This document shows, in pieces, positions 42,138 through 53,130 of a DNA stretch of 64,000 bases. The notes beneath the pieces were generated by a model. That model was not told the origin of the DNA. It ran no database searches and saw only the letters and a list, made by a program, of their open reading frames with translations. This DNA is from Sycon ciliatum. Lineage: Eukaryota; Porifera; Calcarea; Leucosolenida; Sycettidae. The translations under genes and the position numbers were made by a program. Every line of letters begins with the position of its first letter. Positions within the stretch are counted from its first letter, which is position 1. The stretch is from positions 17,414,180-17,478,179 of the forward strand of contig NC_088645.1 in assembly GCF_964019385.1 (NCBI RefSeq). Direction: 5' to 3'.

Positions 42138-42336
42138 CTGAAGGGAATATTGAAAAATGCTGGGCAGTCATTGATTAAATTGTTCACAATAGTTGATCAT
42201 GCACGAGACATGGAACGCAACGATTCTGATTCATTTTAAGTTACATGTACTTCAAGTAGAATGAAGTTGAAGACACCACTGCAGCTGTGCCTATGGTTGA
42301 TAAATATGGTGGTAAAGACACACCTGGCAATATGGC

Positions 42337-42451
42337 GGTAAACACACGCCTGCCCACACACGCTCTCTAAGCTGCAAAGTTCTGGCACAGAGCTCTACTG
42401 TGCCAGAACTTTGCAGCTTAGAGAGCGTGTGTGGGCAGGCGTGTGTTTACC
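42337..42451. repeat. Perfect 54-bp-stem hairpin
   Basis: 42,337-42,390 is the exact reverse complement of 42,398-42,451 around the loop AGCTCTA. Weaker pairing continues outward (GGTTGATAAATAT). The homologous hairpin in copy 2 is at 59,755-60,005. It lies in the intron between the EGF and ectodomain exons. Confidence 0.9.
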
Positions 42452-42859
42452 ACAATATTTATCAACCATATGTACTTCAAGTACTGGTATATGTATAATC
42501 ACTGGTTTCAGGACCACAGGTGATTATCATACAGCTGATCCCACTGGTATTTTATCTTATTATGCGAGTGGATATCTAGCTTACATCAACAATTCTGGTT
42601 AACGAATCTTTGAGAATGAACTCGAATGGAGAGCGAAGGAAATATTATTAATTGAAGACATGGAAACATCAGCCCACAAGTTATGCATAAGAGTCCACCG
42701 ACAACACCAGACGTTGGCGTAGATAATCTAGCAACAAACTGACATCGAGTATTAAGACATTCCACGTTGGGCAACATCTGGCATAGATGATTGAATGCAA
42801 GGCACAACTTGTGCACCACTGTTTTCTACAGTAGCGCGACTATATTATTATAATTATTA

Positions 42860-43450
42860 TGCGAAACCCCAGGAAAGGAAATCAAAGGATTCCGAGCATG
42901 ACAGTGCTAATCCACTAATATCTGCAATCTGACATACGAATCTATGAGATTGAGACCTCATTTTATACGAACCCCCAAGAATGGAAAGAAAAAGGATTTC
43001 GAGCGATGCTACACCACAGATATGCGTTCTGAAAAACCAGAAAAACGGGTGCTTAGATGGGACAACCAAGAGCAAGATTTTCAAAGTTACTAGCAGTATT
43101 GTAGAGGTCATTTTAGAAATAAAGGTTTGCAAGTATATCTCCAATGATGAGTTTATACTTTCTCTATTTTTCGCCTTCGGATATTCAAGTAGTTCGAAAT
43201 GACCGTTCTACTTCATGCAAATGATACAGAGGGCACTGGTCCACGTACATTTAAATACATTTAGCAGCAGGAATATACATGACTGTACATATAAATAATG
43301 TACCAAAATGACTCAGTAAAATTGCTGTACACTGTACTGAACATCTTTCAAGGTGTTCAATAAAACACATTCTAGAAAAGCGACTAACTGTGGTATACTG
43401 CGCCCGCCTAAATGGAAAGATTTCCTAACTAACGAAGGAGTTAAAATAAC
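42860..43450. other. Strongly conserved intron segment
   Basis: Between the EGF and ectodomain exons of copy 1. It is almost unchanged in copy 2 (60,431-61,020), with one difference in the last 310 bp. Minus frames (42,857-43,144) are open in both copies but carry no recognised domain. Confidence 0.6.
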
Positions 43451-43454
43451 ATAC

Positions 43455-44010
43455 CTTCTTGAACCTGCAAGGCGATGTACGGTTCACGTGCTTCATTGAG
43501 TTTAAACGCACACTGGCTGAGAGGACGTGATGGCGGACTCCGGACTGTGAATTTGATTTGCAACCCATGTGATGATTGCACGGAGAAATGGAGATTGTGA
43601 CGAAATCCATATTTACAACTATGGCTGAACCTGACTGACCTTTCATTTGACCAACCATTGTGGTCAAACGACTTAGACGAAAGTGAGACGCGACATCTTC
43701 CAAGTGCCGTGAATGATATGCCTATTGCTTTAATAGTGCAGCTCCCGTTAAACTCAAAGTATGTGCTATAAACACGATTGTGGCGGAGGTAGAAATTTGA
43801 TAATGTACCAGGTGTATACCACTTGAATGTTTCTAATCCCCCGTTCCTGCCTTCGTCAGTATATGGGTGATGAGCTTTTGGAAAGCATCTTGGCGTCAAA
43901 CACCATACCTCAGTTGTGATCACAACCAGTGTCGTCACTAGTACGATCCAACTGTATTTGGTCTGGACACAGACTGTAATGCAGAGGGCAGCAAGGACAA
44001 CACGAAGCAA
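43455..44010 (-). CDS. Signal peptide and novel ectodomain exon, copy 1
   Basis: From MLRVVLAALCITVCVQTKYS to the donor GAAG|GTATGT, 185 residues. The first 20-37 residues are hydrophobic, with a second hydrophobic run (SWIVLVTTLVVITT), so either a long signal sequence or an anchor. The mature part has five or six Cys, YFEFNGSCTIKAIGISF and CAFKLNEAREPYIALQ, with a beta-rich alternation, and matches no domain I can name. It is the first coding exon of the EGF receptor-like gene in this unit. Compared with copy 2, about 26 of 185 residues differ, clustered in the mature region. The ATG is the only one before the hydrophobic core. Confidence 0.7.
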
Positions 44011-44264
44011 AGTATTAATCTACCGCTAGCTATGTACGTATGTACATTGCTAGTTGTATAACGTATGCAATCAACAAGTGGTGGTCATACACTTTATGAT
44101 TTCTAAGAAAGTGAGTTGTGTAGACCAGTCAAGTATAACAATGATGGGCTGGAGGAAAACAAAATGAATTGTTTGGGGCGGATATTTTCGCTGTCAATGT
44201 AGCAGTGACACTATCTACCATCATTACCTGACAAGTGCACCATTATCACACAATTGTGTAAGTA

Positions 44265-44513
44265 TCAGGACAGAGACGACGTTCCAACCCAGGTCAAGCC
44301 AACAAGTGGTAGAATTGGGTACGAGTTGCTGAGGCAATCCTTCCTCGATGTGATCCACACAATCATAGACTGACCTTTTCCGAGACCGAAGCCAATCTGA
44401 AGAATATCTTCATGAAAATAGCACTGATCAGTATGGAGCCTCTCCACAGAGTAGCTTTCCAATGTCAATTTGTGTACGAAATGATTTGAGTCGGTCACAA
44501 AGATGCACTTTGC
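44265..44513 (-). CDS. Putative terminal exon of an upstream gene, copy 1
   Basis: An open minus frame ends at the same stop in both copies (WVGTSSLS here, WIGTSSRS in copy 2) and shares VERLHTDQCYF, GFG-GK and SYPILP. About 17 of 72 residues differ. In copy 2 the exon has a good acceptor (TTTCTAGCATATCGCAG|GCAAAG); in copy 1 both AGs are changed (CTAAC, CGCCG), so splicing here may be lost. Family unknown. Confidence 0.4.
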   Translation of the reverse strand, partial: AKCIFVTDSNHFVHKLTLESYSVERLHTDQCYFHEDILQIGFGLGKGQSMIVWITSRKDCLSNSYPILPLVGLTWVGTSSLS

Positions 44514-44715
44514 CGGCGAGACGTTAGAAAAGCAACGTTCTGACATCCGTGTTGCCACCGGCTATGCAATGGTGTTAGAAGCGCAATCAGCTTAAGATGA
44601 TTAGCACTTTGCAGGTCACCAGCATGCCTGATGCATATACATGTGGGGATGTGACCAATGATACACTACTGCAGATCCAGTGTGCCACCCTAGCACTGAT
44701 ATGCAGGTAGCGAAA

Positions 44716-44943
44716 AGGTACAATGGTTCTACACACGACAGCTGTGGCGTCATGGCTGTAACTCATACGAATACCAGCTGTTCTCTTACAAAATGTGTAC
44801 AACATTGGCTGGCACACATCCCACGAATCAAGGAGATGGACATGTTTAACGTGTTCAACGTGTCGTTGGAAACCGCTATCAATGATGACCTCGCCCAATG
44901 TGTCTTCTGGTTTGCCAAAGACTTGCACTGCACGTTTGTCTAG
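44716..44943 (+). CDS. Conserved plus-strand frame, copy 1
   Basis: STHDSCGVMAVTHTNTSCSL, then VQHWLAHIP and DDLAQCVFWFAKDLHC are kept in copy 2 (62,338-62,560) with a 9-bp in-frame length difference, which favours coding. The minus frame is open here but broken in copy 2. Function unknown; the CVFW motif recalls a GPS-type site but this is weak. Confidence 0.3.
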   Translation, partial: RYNGSTHDSCGVMAVTHTNTSCSLTKCVQHWLAHIPRIKEMDMFNVFNVSLETAINDDLAQCVFWFAKDLHCTFV

Positions 44944-45566
44944 TTGTTTGGCACACCAGCGAGTCATGGTGTCTAAAGAAAGGTCCTAAGCAGATCGCAA
45001 TATGTTGAGGTCAGGCAGCGGATTGTGCATGTTTGTGTGATTACCATAAATGGACTGTTGCTGATCATTAGTTGCATGCAGTATGGTGTCTTAGGCTTGG
45101 TAGTGTTTGGGATCATCGAGTCACGGCCGGACGGGTGGGAGGTCCAATCTATAAACAAGACTGAGACCTAGACGAAGAGACTGTTAAAACGTGTGAGCGA
45201 GGGTGACCGTATGCTCTGATCGTTGTGTGTGCAGTTTTAGAGTGCATACAGTGTATTTGGCACGTAACGAACTTGATTAAGATTTGAAGTGCATTGAGAG
45301 GAGTTTTGCAAAGAATATGTCATAGTTCCCGCCCGGATTGAGCAAAGCAAAGCACGCGTCCCACAGGATGAGAATCGGACAGACCATACACAAAACAAGT
45401 CTGATAGCTAGTGTTCACCCAAAGCGGTTACAAATGTAAGCAGAGCTGATTGCTCTCGTATTGTTTTTCCGCAGCTCAGTGACGGCAGATTTTACACGTA
45501 TCCATACATACAGGATCAATGGCTCTGTGTATCACTCTATTATGTATCAGTATGATTACATTTTAG

Positions 45567-45697
45567 GTGCAGCATGTACGATTGCTGTCCAAATGGCTAC
45601 TGATGACTATACAGTTCTTTGGGCGTCAGTGAAACTGCATCCGCTTGGCCCTGATGTGAATCGTGTGGTTTACCATGTGTGCACCATGCTTGGTTAG
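45567..45697 (+). CDS. Putative plus-strand terminal exon, copy 1
   Basis: The acceptor TTTTAG|GTGCAG starts a frame GAACTIAVQMATDDYTVLWA, then KLHPLGPDVNRVV and CTMLG before a stop. The same frame and stop occur in copy 2 (63,189-63,319), while the flank before it has a 1-bp length difference, as expected outside an exon. Product unknown. Confidence 0.3.
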
Positions 45698-45947
45698 CGT
45701 CTCTAACAATACAATAGAGCTCATTGAGGTAAGTACTAGGGCCGACTCCTGCTTAGAACGCATACTGGTCCATGCACTGGTGTCATGATCCAAACCAAAG
45801 TATTTTGAGATAAAGTGTAACTCAGATACTACGTACTATGTACACTTTCCTGCTGCCCATGGGGAAGTCTTGCAAATTTGACACCTTTGGTGATGCGGCA
45901 GCCATGTTTAGATTCCCATAACACGAGCTAAGGCTTCCACGTGAGAA

Positions 45948-46074
45948 TTAGAAGCTGACTTGGTCCAGCTTGCAAACAAGTATCAGCAAATTGAATATCT
46001 CAGCCGCCTGTTTGTACTGGCTGCCCATTAACCATTGCGCAGCTGCTCTCTTGCTCTTCCATAGCCATTTGAGA
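45948..46074 (-). CDS. Putative minus-strand terminal exon, copy 1
   Basis: The acceptor CATGTGCAG precedes a frame SLKWLWKSKRAAAQWLMGSQ, then YKQAAEIF and LVCKLDQV and a stop. Copy 2 (63,555-63,690) preserves acceptor and frame with eight changes. It is basic then hydrophobic; no family recognised. Confidence 0.3.
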
Positions 46075-46996
46075 CTGCACATGCAAGTCCTAAATGAAAT
46101 CAGAAGTTGATGATGCAAATTAGGAATGGCGTGCAGTTGAATTCTGAGGATATACAAATAGTACTTATACAAAGCTAACACTTCTATTGTGACTCATGAC
46201 GATCAGTTTGCGCAGTAGACAGTAGCTGAGTACAAAGATAAAAACAACACGTCATGTGGATTATGACTATGAAGATCACGAGTTTCAAAGTCCCGAAAAA
46301 CACTACACATGTACTTGGTAGTTGTTGTTGTAAGTGTCTGGAATGGTCAAAAATGCATTGTACGTCTTACAGATCTACACAGGAAAATACTATCCGCTCA
46401 TACAGCTTTGCAATGTGAAAGCACTCCGCAATGGCATAATATTATAAACAAGAAAAATGTTGCACCAGTTGTAGAAGCAGTGCTGAATGCTCTAGGCACA
46501 AAACTCTCTCACACACACATACACGAACACTTGTACTCGCACACACTCTCACACATACACATGGATAACAAAACAGCAAAGAGAAGTATGTTTCCAACTC
46601 TTACGGACGTTTATCATCCGTTGCACTCCATTCAGTTGCTGTCCTTTTGGTTCGGCCTTGCTCCATTCCCTTGTTTGTTTCCACCTATGCGAGTTTGGTG
46701 TCAGGATATTGCGTGAAAGTTATAATATACTTAAAGGAAAGCAATTAGTCGTGAGAAAAGAATATTGAAAGGCTGGACATTGTGCTAAAACGTTGGCTAT
46801 CACTTCGTTGCAAAGGTAGGGTAACAGTCAGTCGGAGGGAGAAAGATAATCTGATGGATTCTCTGGTACTTTTCTTTCGCCTGAGAATTAATGCTATCTT
46901 TTGCTCTGAACATGTCCCGCGATAGGATTCATTTGGCAGTGGAGGTGGCATGCCAGCCAGAGTGTCATTGACAGGAGGTCTATCCATTCCAACCAT

Positions 46997-47884
46997 TTAG
47001 TTTTCGGGATCTTTCCTAGTCACCATTGCTCTCTGATTTTTGGCCGAGGTGTTAGACACATACGTTGAATCAGACGTGGATCTGGAGCTGCATGGTGTGG
47101 TCCTGCGGTTGGGAATAGAAGTGCGAGCCGTGGCTAAAGCGTAGCCATAACCATCTGTGCTCCCCATCAAGCTGCTTGACACAGCGCCCGCACATCTCCC
47201 CGTGTGATCAACACAATTCATTCATTGCCTGGAGCAGTGGCAAGGGCTTATGTATATTCCACACTCTGATCCATATGGTCTGGAACACAAGTATATTCGT
47301 TTGGCGATTCTTTGTTATGTTGTCGTTTTCCATTCGATTCGAAAGCTGGGAATGCCTCGCTGCATTAGTAGTAGAGCCAGTATTCGGGGCTGTTGCAAGA
47401 GAGTATTCACACTGCATATTCTGCTGCTTTTGGTCAGGAACACTAGCGTATTCGTTTGGCAATCCTTCACCGAGTGTGTAGACGTTTTCCATTCGGTTCG
47501 GAGGCTGGGAGTGCATCCCTGCAGTAGCAGCAGATTCGGCGGTGGGTGCCGTGGAAAGGGAATATGTATGATCTTCAATCCGGGCAATCCCAATGGCAAC
47601 GGAAACGGTAGTATATTCGTCTCCTATTCCCGTGTATGTCGGGAGCGTTCGATTCGGCTGTTGAAGGGACATTTCCGTCTCTGTGCGGTCTGCGTGAACC
47701 ATATTAACATGTCCATGAACAGCTGTGGGCCAAGCGATTGAATTGCGCTGAAATAATATCAATATATTCTCTCTCTTCCGGAGTGTAAGCGCCACCAGCA
47801 AAGCAATAAGTATTACACTAATAGTCGACAGAGTCACCAGCAAAGTCTTGTCGTTCCGTACTTTTCCTGATGGTGACCTTGGCA
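46997..47884 (-). CDS. Transmembrane and tyrosine-repeat tail exon (tail B)
   Basis: The acceptor CAAG|TGCC enters in phase 1. A membrane span (TLLVTLSTISVILIALLVAL) is followed by basic LRKR and a cytoplasmic tail of repeated modules: EYTTV...HTYSLSTAP, then VYTLGEGLPNEYASV...CEYSLATAP, a third degenerate unit and finally GYGYALATAR. YASV and YTTV fit SH2-ligand or YxxPhi sorting motifs. A 4-bp deletion shifts the frame at the third unit, so one open frame ends at 47,208 and the last module is in another frame (46,997-47,221, ending RKDPEN). Likely an inducible signalling or endocytic tail of a type I receptor. Confidence 0.6.
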
Positions 47885-48927
47885 CTTGCGTACTGACGAG
47901 ATGAGTTGCTCATGTTGAAGTAGCTGTAGTATTTCGGAGCGATGTTCGTGCTGCAACGGTTTTCAAGTCCTTGTGTAAGGCCACCCTTTGTTAATTCATT
48001 GTGTAACGTCCTTTTTTTCGCGAAAAGGTACGCGGGAGGGCGGAAAAAAACAAAAGCCCATTCCAAAAACTGGAAACCCCAATCAAACATTTTGACCCGT
48101 AAAGCATGTGATATATACAATATATCTGGGTCTAACGGCACTTGCAGGCATAGAACAACACTCTTTGATGGTACATTGGAGCACATGCCTGATGAATCCA
48201 ACAAAAAAGGTACATAGCATTGAGTTAGCATGTCATGAATTCATTACATCTGGATTTTTACTAGGACACACACCGTACGATATTTAAAAGCCAACAAAAA
48301 AGAAAAAGAACACAAGACAAAGGCATGCCCGGGAGGCAAGATTATAAGTTTAAGGTCATGATCGGCACACTGTGAAACTAAACAATCATGTATTTACAAC
48401 TTCGCATATTATTGGTACTACTACTTTCTTGTTTTTTTTTCGGTCGGAGGCAAAAAGGTACGCGGGCGCGGACGTTAAACAACGAAAAAAGAAAGGGTGG
48501 CCTAATAGACCAATCCCGAAAAGATTGTCTGGGTTCGTGAAAGGGGGCACGCGTGCAAGCCAGCACGTGTGAAGTGCATCGTTTTGTATTCAGTTTGTGT
48601 GTGTCAGCTCATGGCGGAGGAGAGAGAGACTTTTGCTCGCCGAGCTGAAGCTAAAGGATTTGATGGAGTCCTGCCAGCATCTAGTCAAAGGACCTTCGGT
48701 ACCTTAGGCAGACCCTGACGGAGTTTGGAGGCCAGATAGCTCTCGGTGAGGAGAGAAACATTCGCGTGGCGATCGACTCTCCGTAAAAAATGCAAGCTAC
48801 ATAGCGCCGACATACTGCAACAGCTACGATTTCAGCTAACTAATACTTCTCGATCTGCTGCTTCACAAAGTTCAACTATTTACAAGTCCTGACTGTTGTA
48901 GTCTGAAGCTGGAGTCTCATCGCCCAC

Positions 48928-49298
48928 CTACAGGTAGCTTTTGGAGCTGATGGATTTCCCGACTTGGACTCCTTCCGCGAACTCTCGCAACATTACTACA
49001 GTGTATGCTGTGTTTCCGCACGCTCGTGTCGACATGTCACCTATACTGTACATGTACTGGGTCGCGGAGGAGCTTGACGACCTCCGCTGACTCCAGGTTT
49101 CCGAAATACTGCCGTCGTCTTCGTTGATGTCGCTGGTGACATTCTTCCCTTGCAGGACGTGCACATAGTTGTCGTCCCGGGGGTAAAGACTATGTTGTTT
49201 TTCGAAATAGTTCTTCATCACGCTCGCGCGAATGATGTTTTTCATCATGAACTCGTTCCGACGGTGTGACACGGCGATGGTCTTTGGCGGGGCACTGG
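48928..49298 (-). CDS. Tyrosine-motif cytoplasmic exon (tail C)
   Basis: The acceptor TTTTCGCAAG|CC gives phase 1. About 123 residues with no membrane span: basic start (SHRRNEFMMKN), then DDNYVHVLQ, a Ser-rich stretch, QYMYSIGD and NTAYTVVM, ending SISSKSYL. TAYTVV has the T-x-Y-x-x-V form of immunoreceptor switch motifs, and YVHV is a YxxPhi site. It lies between the other tail exons on the same strand, so it may be an alternative cytoplasmic exon of the EGF receptor gene or part of a separate one. Confidence 0.45.
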
Positions 49299-49309
49299 CT
49301 TGCGAAAAC

Positions 49310-50350
49310 GATATCTTCTTGTGCAGTATAACATTGATCGGCTGCAGATGAGTACAGTAACTTCGTGGTTGGTCCTATAGGAGGGCAGCTGCCAGGAAAG
49401 AGGCAGGACTCATCGAAGACGAAGCGCTCGCAACAAACAATAGCACTCGAAATATCTCGTAAGATTTAGGGCCTATCGCTTTGAGCCACAGCGCTCACAG
49501 CCTTGCCTACTTCATCAAAGTGAGCTCTACATGTTCGTTGAACTCTTCACACTACACAGAAGAGCGAAACAAGGATTATGTCTTAGCATTTCAACTCCAA
49601 CAGCAGACCATTACCAGTGCGAGAGAGAAAACTACAAAGGGCTTCGCTTTCTGTCGCATCGTCTCTCTTGGCCTTGCATGCAACTAACGAGAAAATCGTG
49701 TACTTACCCTCGCATTCACACGCGAACTATCAAACACGTCCTGTGCCGCATGCTGATCAAGTAGTGCCATGTATGTGTTGTACAGTGTACTCTCAGTTGA
49801 CATGCCCCCTTTCGAACCCAGACAACCTTTTCGGGATTGGTCTATTGTGTTGGGGTTGGTGACGCAGTTGACAAGACTACAGGAAACCGGAAAAATAAGT
49901 TACAAGTTCAAGAGTCCATCGACCAATTCCAACTTGTACTGGTGATGGATTGTTGTAGAAAATCAGGACTGTCAAATTGCAATGCTTCTTCAGGACTACT
50001 CTAGTCAGCATTTTAAAAACGTCATGAAGTGTCAGACACATTTCGTCTACCTATTTCTGTTCTCCCTTGTACAGACCACTCTCTTTATAGACATTTTTGT
50101 TCCCCGAGTACACCCACCCCTCTCTTTAAATTGTTTTAAAATGAACTATTGGCATTATTTAGATCTCTCTGGTGCTACGTCTCGGAACAAGTCAGCTGAT
50201 ATCATTACTAGTCTAAGCCGCAACATTCATCAGACCCAATGACAGAAAATCTCGTGTGTTACCGGAATAGAGCAAACAAAATGTGGTCGAGACAACCCAT
50301 ACCATATTGTTTTAGAAAATAGACCAACACGGAAAGGCATTTACAAGTTA
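49310..50350. other. Intergenic or intronic, no recognised gene
   Basis: Open plus frames at 49,481-49,862 overlap each other and show no known domain or conserved splice pattern. Confidence 0.4.
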
Positions 50351-50352
50351 CT

Positions 50353-50509
50353 TCATGAACTAACGTCAGCATGTTCAAGTGCTATAGCTTCCGGGCGATA
50401 TACAGCATGTGGATGTTTGGCAACGGATGGTAGATCTATTGAGTTTTGCAATGCACACATCTCCGGTAGCGAATCCACATTGATAGCAAAGCGAACAGCG
50501 ATACTCGCC
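50353..50509 (-). CDS. Putative terminal exon
   Basis: A strong acceptor (CATTTTTTTGTTGCAG|GCGAGT) opens a phase-0 frame of 51 residues, SIAVRFAINVDSLPEMCALQ to EHADVSS, then a stop. It contains one VYRPE tyrosine. It could be another alternative end of the receptor gene; no family is recognised. Confidence 0.35.
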
Positions 50510-51737
50510 TGCAACAAAAAAATGTAACGTTCTAGGCACATCCTCGACTTATGAATAATTGACTATCAGGCAGATTCAACTCTTTGATTAGTTAGTAGCT
50601 TCCAGGTTGGCTAGTGATACAGCCATACGTGCGGCAGATGCTGGAAGCATATCCTATCCGGTGTAAAGTTAACCAATCCGGTTCCCTATCTGCTCACTTG
50701 AAGTTGATTACTGCTGTTACTTGTAGCATCTACATCTAGAGATACATGTACATGCGTTATGGTCAGTTAAAAGTCATTGATAACTGAAATTCCATTGCTG
50801 ATACTAGAACAAGTACCTGCAAAGGCAACACCATGTAACCTATCCAACTCTATAATCACAGAGTATTAGTCAAACAACTACCAAAGCCGCACAGCTTGCA
50901 TAAAAACCGCACTTGATTCAGTCCACACGTCAATAGCAAACTTCTGAACATATCACATTCCCACCCGATGCGCCTTCTACTCATGGTTTTCAAAGGACTG
51001 TTAGCGTTTGAAAGCATTTAGCGCAATATACAGCCACACTGCTTCAATGGCTCTAAATATCCTCAGTTCCATGTTCAAACTCTACGAGGATGACAGTAAT
51101 ATTATGTTAATGCATCGGCTAGCAGAGAGACAAGTGATAGGACCTATGCCGTGAAACTACAATGTACGTGGAAATATCGAACAGAAATTAGCGCAGTAGC
51201 ATTGTGAATGCAGCATACAATGTTTGAATACCAATGAAAAATGATGAAATTGGCGTACAGGATTAAACACCCTCTGAGTACAGCGAGTTGCAAAGAAGGA
51301 TGTGCAATATCGCAAGGTGTGCAAAAGCACATGAAGTCACACAGGGGAGAAAATAACTATAAAGCTGACTCACAAGGCAAGTGGAATTGGTCGATGACTT
51401 CATTCATCGTAACGTTATTATGCACGAGATGTAATAAAGAGATTGAAGTCATCACCTTTTTGACACAAATTACTTAGTTCTACACGACGTGCAGAAGCAA
51501 TGAAGGAATGAGTTAAAATACAACATCTTCCAACTGAATGAGAATGGTCTTATTCGCAGCTTATCCGCCAAGAAGATAACTAAAACTGTAAAAAACGTAA
51601 AAGAAGAAAAGGAAAAAAAATAAAAAGGTACACATATGGATTTCACCAATTAATCAACATGGATTCAGACCTATAGCTACGGTTCGTATCGTGTTAGCGT
51701 CACGCGATGGATTTTTAGAAGCACAGGAGGTGTAAAC

Positions 51738-52454
51738 TTAGGTCTGGTGTGGTGCCGGTGTAGGTACCACCACAGAATATTGCGTGTCCTGACCATGGAT
51801 CTCGTCATAAGGGAGATACTTGGTCTGAAGAGTCGTTGAGTGAAAGGATAGTGTGGTGTATTCGTAGATGGGTACATCACGAGCATCAGGTGCATTCGAA
51901 AAAAAAACTGGAATATATTTGTGCGCATGGTTATTAGAATAATGATATTTTTGATACGTGGGGTTCCGATGTGCGACTTATAGATCCGCAGGCGTCACAT
52001 GACTCAGTAGGGAAGAAACCCAACGTTGTTGTACCAACAATCTTGGTTGTCATAAGGATTGGTGTCACGTGTAGTGGTGCGTCGTTGGAGCTCCCCGTGA
52101 GTGGCGGTGAAATGTTGCCATTCTCGGGAATAGACTGCAGGACGTAGAGTTCATTTTCAGTGAGGTGGGTCGTGTAGGATGGGTCTCGCCGTACACAAAC
52201 TGTCCTCGTTGAGTTTTCGGGAGGTGCGGAGTTTTTCTTGCTACGACGAACAACAATGATAATAAACAAAGCAGCAACAAAAAGTAAGACTGATACAATA
52301 GATCCTATGATGATGTAGAGAGTATAGGACGCTTCTGGCTGAGCTGTTGACTTTATCATAGTTGATTGCACTGCGATCGATATGGGATCAGAATCCCTTG
52401 ATAGTGGACGTGTTGCCGTATCGAGCTGATGAGAACTTGTGGATGGAGTCATTG
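51738..52454 (-). CDS. Transmembrane and phosphotyrosine tail exon (tail A), frame broken
   Basis: The acceptor CTCTGTTTTCTAG|CA enters in phase 1, matching the donor phase of the EGF exon at 53.49 kb. A Ser/Thr-rich stalk leads to a membrane span (YIIIGSIVSVLLFVAALFII) and a basic stop-transfer VVRRSKK. The tail holds DPSYTTHL and ENELYVLQ. The open frame ends at 51,934. A second frame from about 51,975 continues to a stop at 51,738 and is strikingly Tyr-rich: VPIYEYTTLSFH, TKYLPYDEI, DTQYSVVVP. Tyr density and motif form make this the real end of the tail, displaced by a 1-nt change or a sequencing error. TQYSVV fits T-x-Y-x-x-V and YTTL fits YxxPhi. Confidence 0.65.
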
Positions 52455-52899
52455 CTAGAAAACAGAGTGGGATGCAGAGAAGGAATGTATCACGTACAGA
52501 TGGAAAGCCAAAAAAGGTAAGTCCACTGTATCGCCCAAAATCAAAATGTCCCTACTTTTAGTCTTCCAGGAACTGTATGATTCCATTGGTCTGGGTCCGA
52601 ACCAGCTGAGACGCCTCCTTTCTCCTATGCTCCTATTGGTCGTAGTTATAATGAAACTGGCGTAATTACTGCGGCAATGAGGGAGACTAGATTATGTTTT
52701 TGTGTGTACATTTCTCTGAAAGCGTCACTTCCTTCTTATGGAACTACGGACGAAGTTGGAGCCTTCTGAACGGCGTCTTCTGGACGCTGAATTGAATGGC
52801 CTTAGTCCGAAGAGGTTGCGATACTGCGCGCGGCCTTTGTTTCTAATGCAATGCACTCCTCGCACCAAGCCAATTAGACTCGTGCAGTATCCCGACATT

Positions 52900-53130
52900 T
52901 CATCTTACCCCATACTGTACCTCCCAGTTAATTGTTCCGACTAACAGTCCACCAAGGTAACAAGATAATATACAGTCAGGTAGTACGACCACAAGGCATA
53001 AAACTGACAGGGCATGAGACATTCAACGTCTTGACACCTAGCTTCAACACATCTACCAAGCGCAAACCAACTGCATTCCAACTTGGAAATCTCAGGTCCG
53101 GAAAGTTCCAATGCCAGGTCGCTGAATGTC
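52900..53130. repeat. Foldback-family remnant
   Basis: ATACAGTCAGGTAGTACGAC, then CTGACA...GAGACATTCAACGTC and GCTTCAACACATCTACC and TTCCAACTTGGAAATC correspond to one arm of the 6.9-kb foldback. Only one arm is present. Confidence 0.6.

Larger units (their letters stand above)
41701..46382. repeat. Tandem duplication, visible part of copy 1
   Basis: Same order and orientation as 54,021-54,099 plus 59,254-64,000. The offset is about 12.34 kb once the 5.16-kb retrotransposon is removed, so the unit spans about 41.70-54.03 kb. Identity ranges from almost 100% (43,141-43,450) to about 85-93% in the putative coding exons. It ends here only because copy 2 runs off the window. Confidence 0.9.

Noticed and set aside
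42586-43144. Minus-strand ORFs between the EGF and ectodomain exons
   Set aside because: They show no domain and no splice borders, and the high identity between copies extends equally through non-coding sequence.
51677-51928. Minus-strand ORF beginning MRTNIFQFFF as a separate gene
   Set aside because: It overlaps the Tyr-rich tail in another frame and lacks motifs; the tail frame is the better reading.
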